Shown: piece by piece, positions 5,757-6,852 of the stretch
Layout of the letters: each line of letters starts with the position of its first letter
Numbering within the stretch: the first letter of the stretch is position 1
NCBI GenBank assembly: GCA_025936615.1
Contig: JAICSZ010000122.1
Coordinates: 1-6,852 of the forward strand
From: Pedococcus sp.
GTDB lineage: Bacteria > Actinomycetota > Actinomycetes > Actinomycetales > Dermatophilaceae
DNA length: 6,852 nucleotides
Reading direction: 5' to 3'
Notes under the pieces: model-generated
Seen by the model: only the letters and a program-made list of their open reading frames with translations
Database searches by the model: none
Told to the model about the DNA's origin: nothing
Made by a program: the position numbers and the translations under genes

Positions 5757-5791
5757 CACGGGTCCACGGTCTGTGCGGTCAGGCGTCCGGG

Positions 5792-6637
5792 TCAGAGCCG
5801 GCAGGCGGCGATGTCGGTGACCAGGATGGCCCGGGCGCCCAGGTCGTAGAGCTCGTCCATGATCGCGTTGGTCCGGGCGCGGGGAACCATGGCGCGCACC
5901 GCCGCCCAGTCCTTGTTCTGCAGCTGGGAGACCGTCGGCGACTCGAGGCCGGGGGTCACCGCGCAGGCCTGCTCGACCAGGTCCGCCGGCACGTCGTAGT
6001 CGAGCATGACGTAGTGCCGGGCGGTGATCACACCCGCGAGCCGGCGGCGCAGCACCCCCACCCCGTTGGTCAGGTCCGAGCCCTGTCGGGCGATGAGCAC
6101 GGCCTCGCTGCGCAGGATCTCCTCGCCGAAGACCTCGAGACCCTGCTGGCGCAGCGTGGTCCCGGTCTCCACGACGTCGGCGATCACGTCGGCGACGCCG
6201 AGCGTGATCGCGGTCTCCACTGCGCCGTCGAGGCGCACCACCTCGGCGGCCACGCCACTCTCGGCGAGGTGCTTCTCGACCAGGCCCGGATAGCTCGTCG
6301 CCACCCGGTGACCCGCGACGTCGGCGACGGACGCCGCGGTCCCCGGCCGCGCGGCATACCGGAACGTCGACGCACCGAAGCCCAACGTCATCACCTCGGT
6401 GGCCGCGCTCCCGGAGTCGAGCAGCAGGTCACGGCCGGTCAGGCCGCAGTCGACCGTACCGGACCCGACGTAGACGGCGATGTCGCGCGGGCGCAGGTAG
6501 AAGAACTCGACGTCGTTGTCGGTGTCGGTGACCACGAGCTCCTTGGCGTCACGGCGCACGCGGTAGCCGGCCTCGCGCAGCATCTCGACAGCAGACTCGG
6601 ACAGGGATCCCTTGTTGGGTACAGCAATTCGCAGCAT
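5792..6637 (-). CDS. hisG: ATP phosphoribosyltransferase, long form (HisG_L)
   Basis: Complete 281-aa HisG. It catalyses the first, committed step of histidine synthesis, joining ATP and PRPP to give phosphoribosyl-ATP in the cytoplasm. The N-terminus MLRIAVPNKGSLSE is typical, followed by RDIAVYVGSGTVDCGLTGRDLL (51-72). The family signature with the PRPP-binding loop, E141 to L162 (ETAITLGVADVIADVVETGT and on), fits the PROSITE HisG pattern residue by residue. Residues after about 210 form the extra ACT-like regulatory domain of the long form (MLDYDVPADLVEQACAVTPG, then NKDWAAVRAMVPR). This domain gives hexamer formation and histidine feedback inhibition in known long-form enzymes, so no HisZ partner is needed. 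The ATG has an excellent Shine-Dalgarno, AGAGGA, 7 nt upstream. It is 11 nt after hisE, indicating one operon with coupled translation. Confidence 0.97.
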   Translation of the reverse strand: MLRIAVPNKGSLSESAVEMLREAGYRVRRDAKELVVTDTDNDVEFFYLRPRDIAVYVGSGTVDCGLTGRDLLLDSGSAATEVMTLGFGASTFRYAARPGTAASVADVAGHRVATSYPGLVEKHLAESGVAAEVVRLDGAVETAITLGVADVIADVVETGTTLRQQGLEVFGEEILRSEAVLIARQGSDLTNGVGVLRRRLAGVITARHYVMLDYDVPADLVEQACAVTPGLESPTVSQLQNKDWAAVRAMVPRARTNAIMDELYDLGARAILVTDIAACRL

Positions 6638-6644
6638 GTCTGGT

Positions 6645-6650
6645 TCCTCT
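6645..6650 (-). promoter_or_regulatory. Shine-Dalgarno (AGAGGA) of hisG overlapping the hisE stop
   Basis: Read on the minus strand, AGAGGA ends 7 nt before the hisG ATG and shares bases with the hisE TAG stop (6649-6651). Ribosomes finishing hisE would therefore sit on the hisG binding site, which favours re-initiation. It is by far the strongest ribosome-binding site in the window and fixes the hisG start. Confidence 0.8.
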
Positions 6651-6852
6651 AGAGGTGCGCGTAGACGTCGTCGAGGGTGATGTCGGTGGCGACCATGAGC
6701 ACCTGGAGGTGGTAGAGGAGCTGGCTGATCTCTTCGGCGGCACGGTCCTTGCCCTCGTGCTCCGCGGCCATCCAGACCTCGGCGGCCTCCTCGACGATCT
6801 TCTTGCCGATGGAGTGCACGCCGGCATCGAGGGCGCGCACCGTCCCCGAGCC
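6649..6852 (-). CDS. hisE: Phosphoribosyl-ATP pyrophosphatase, 5' end outside the window
   Basis: The last 67 residues of HisE, which removes pyrophosphate from phosphoribosyl-ATP in the second step of histidine synthesis. The frame is open to the window edge; the known family is about 85-95 aa, so roughly 20-25 N-terminal residues are missing. An internal Met-like GTG at 6838-6840 is not the true start because the family-conserved [13 protein letters not shown] begins upstream of it. Visible blocks are [19 protein letters not shown] (fragment residues 16-34, with the metal-binding EExxE at 21-25) and [15 protein letters not shown] (39-53), where Gln replaces the Asp of the generic ExxD motif, as it also does in mycobacterial HisE. 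It ends in DDVYAHL, as usual. It is the free-standing form, not fused to HisI, and lies directly upstream of hisG in the same operon. Confidence 0.95.
   Translation of the reverse strand, partial: GSGTVRALDAGVHSIGKKIVEEAAEVWMAAEHEGKDRAAEEISQLLYHLQVLMVATDITLDDVYAHL

Noticed and set aside
6014..6652. 212-codon plus-strand frame opposite hisG
   Set aside because: hisG is complete and matches its family signature on the minus strand; the antisense translation has no domain features.
1..6852. tRNA or rRNA genes, CRISPR arrays, insertion sequences, prophage or toxin-antitoxin genes
   Set aside because: No cloverleaf-like segments, regularly spaced repeats, terminal inverted repeats or transposase/integrase motifs were seen, and nearly all of the window is taken up by the listed genes.

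Overview
The window is very GC-rich (roughly 70% by eye) and densely coded, with actinobacterial gene content. It holds an E2 acyltransferase gene followed by a TIGR01777 epimerase-like gene, a transmembrane Hanks-type kinase, and a hisE-hisG pair encoding the long form of HisG. The protein sequences and gene neighbourhood suggest an actinomycete, perhaps of the Micrococcales/Intrasporangiaceae type. That placement is inferred from family resemblance, not from a search.

Layout, left to right: (1) 1-1261, plus strand: the 3' end of the dihydrolipoamide acyl/succinyltransferase gene (sucB-type E2), then after 7 nt a complete SDR-type epimerase of the TIGR01777/DUF1731 family. (2) 1258-2820, minus strand: a 520-aa membrane-anchored Ser/Thr protein kinase with an atypical catalytic loop, convergent with the epimerase and sharing a CTAG stop tetramer with it. 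(3) A 94-bp divergent promoter region (2821-2914) with a good -10-like box, a DnaA-box-like motif and a possible five-codon leader ORF. (4) 2915-5252, plus strand: a FUSC-type (aromatic-acid-exporter-like) membrane protein and, 13 nt later, an MFS permease of the CynX/NimT type. (5) A perfect 25-bp tandem duplication at 5227-5277, exactly where the MFS gene meets the next convergent gene. (6) 5274-6852, minus strand: a histidine-biosynthesis operon running leftward, hisE (start outside the window), hisG, and a small two-helix membrane protein with a bacterial PH domain.

Most of the window is ordinary core and housekeeping content. hisE and hisG act at steps 2 and 1 of histidine synthesis, and the E2 subunit belongs to a central 2-oxoacid dehydrogenase complex. 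The accessory-looking middle (kinase, FUSC, MFS) could be a small surface or export module with its own sensor kinase, but only the divergent arrangement supports that. No wholly new system is evident. The points most worth a second look are the tandem duplication that separates two convergent stop codons, the restriction of CTAG to stop codons, the non-canonical kinase catalytic loop, and the possible leaderless mini-ORF ahead of the FUSC gene. No RNA genes, CRISPR arrays, insertion sequences or phage genes were seen.
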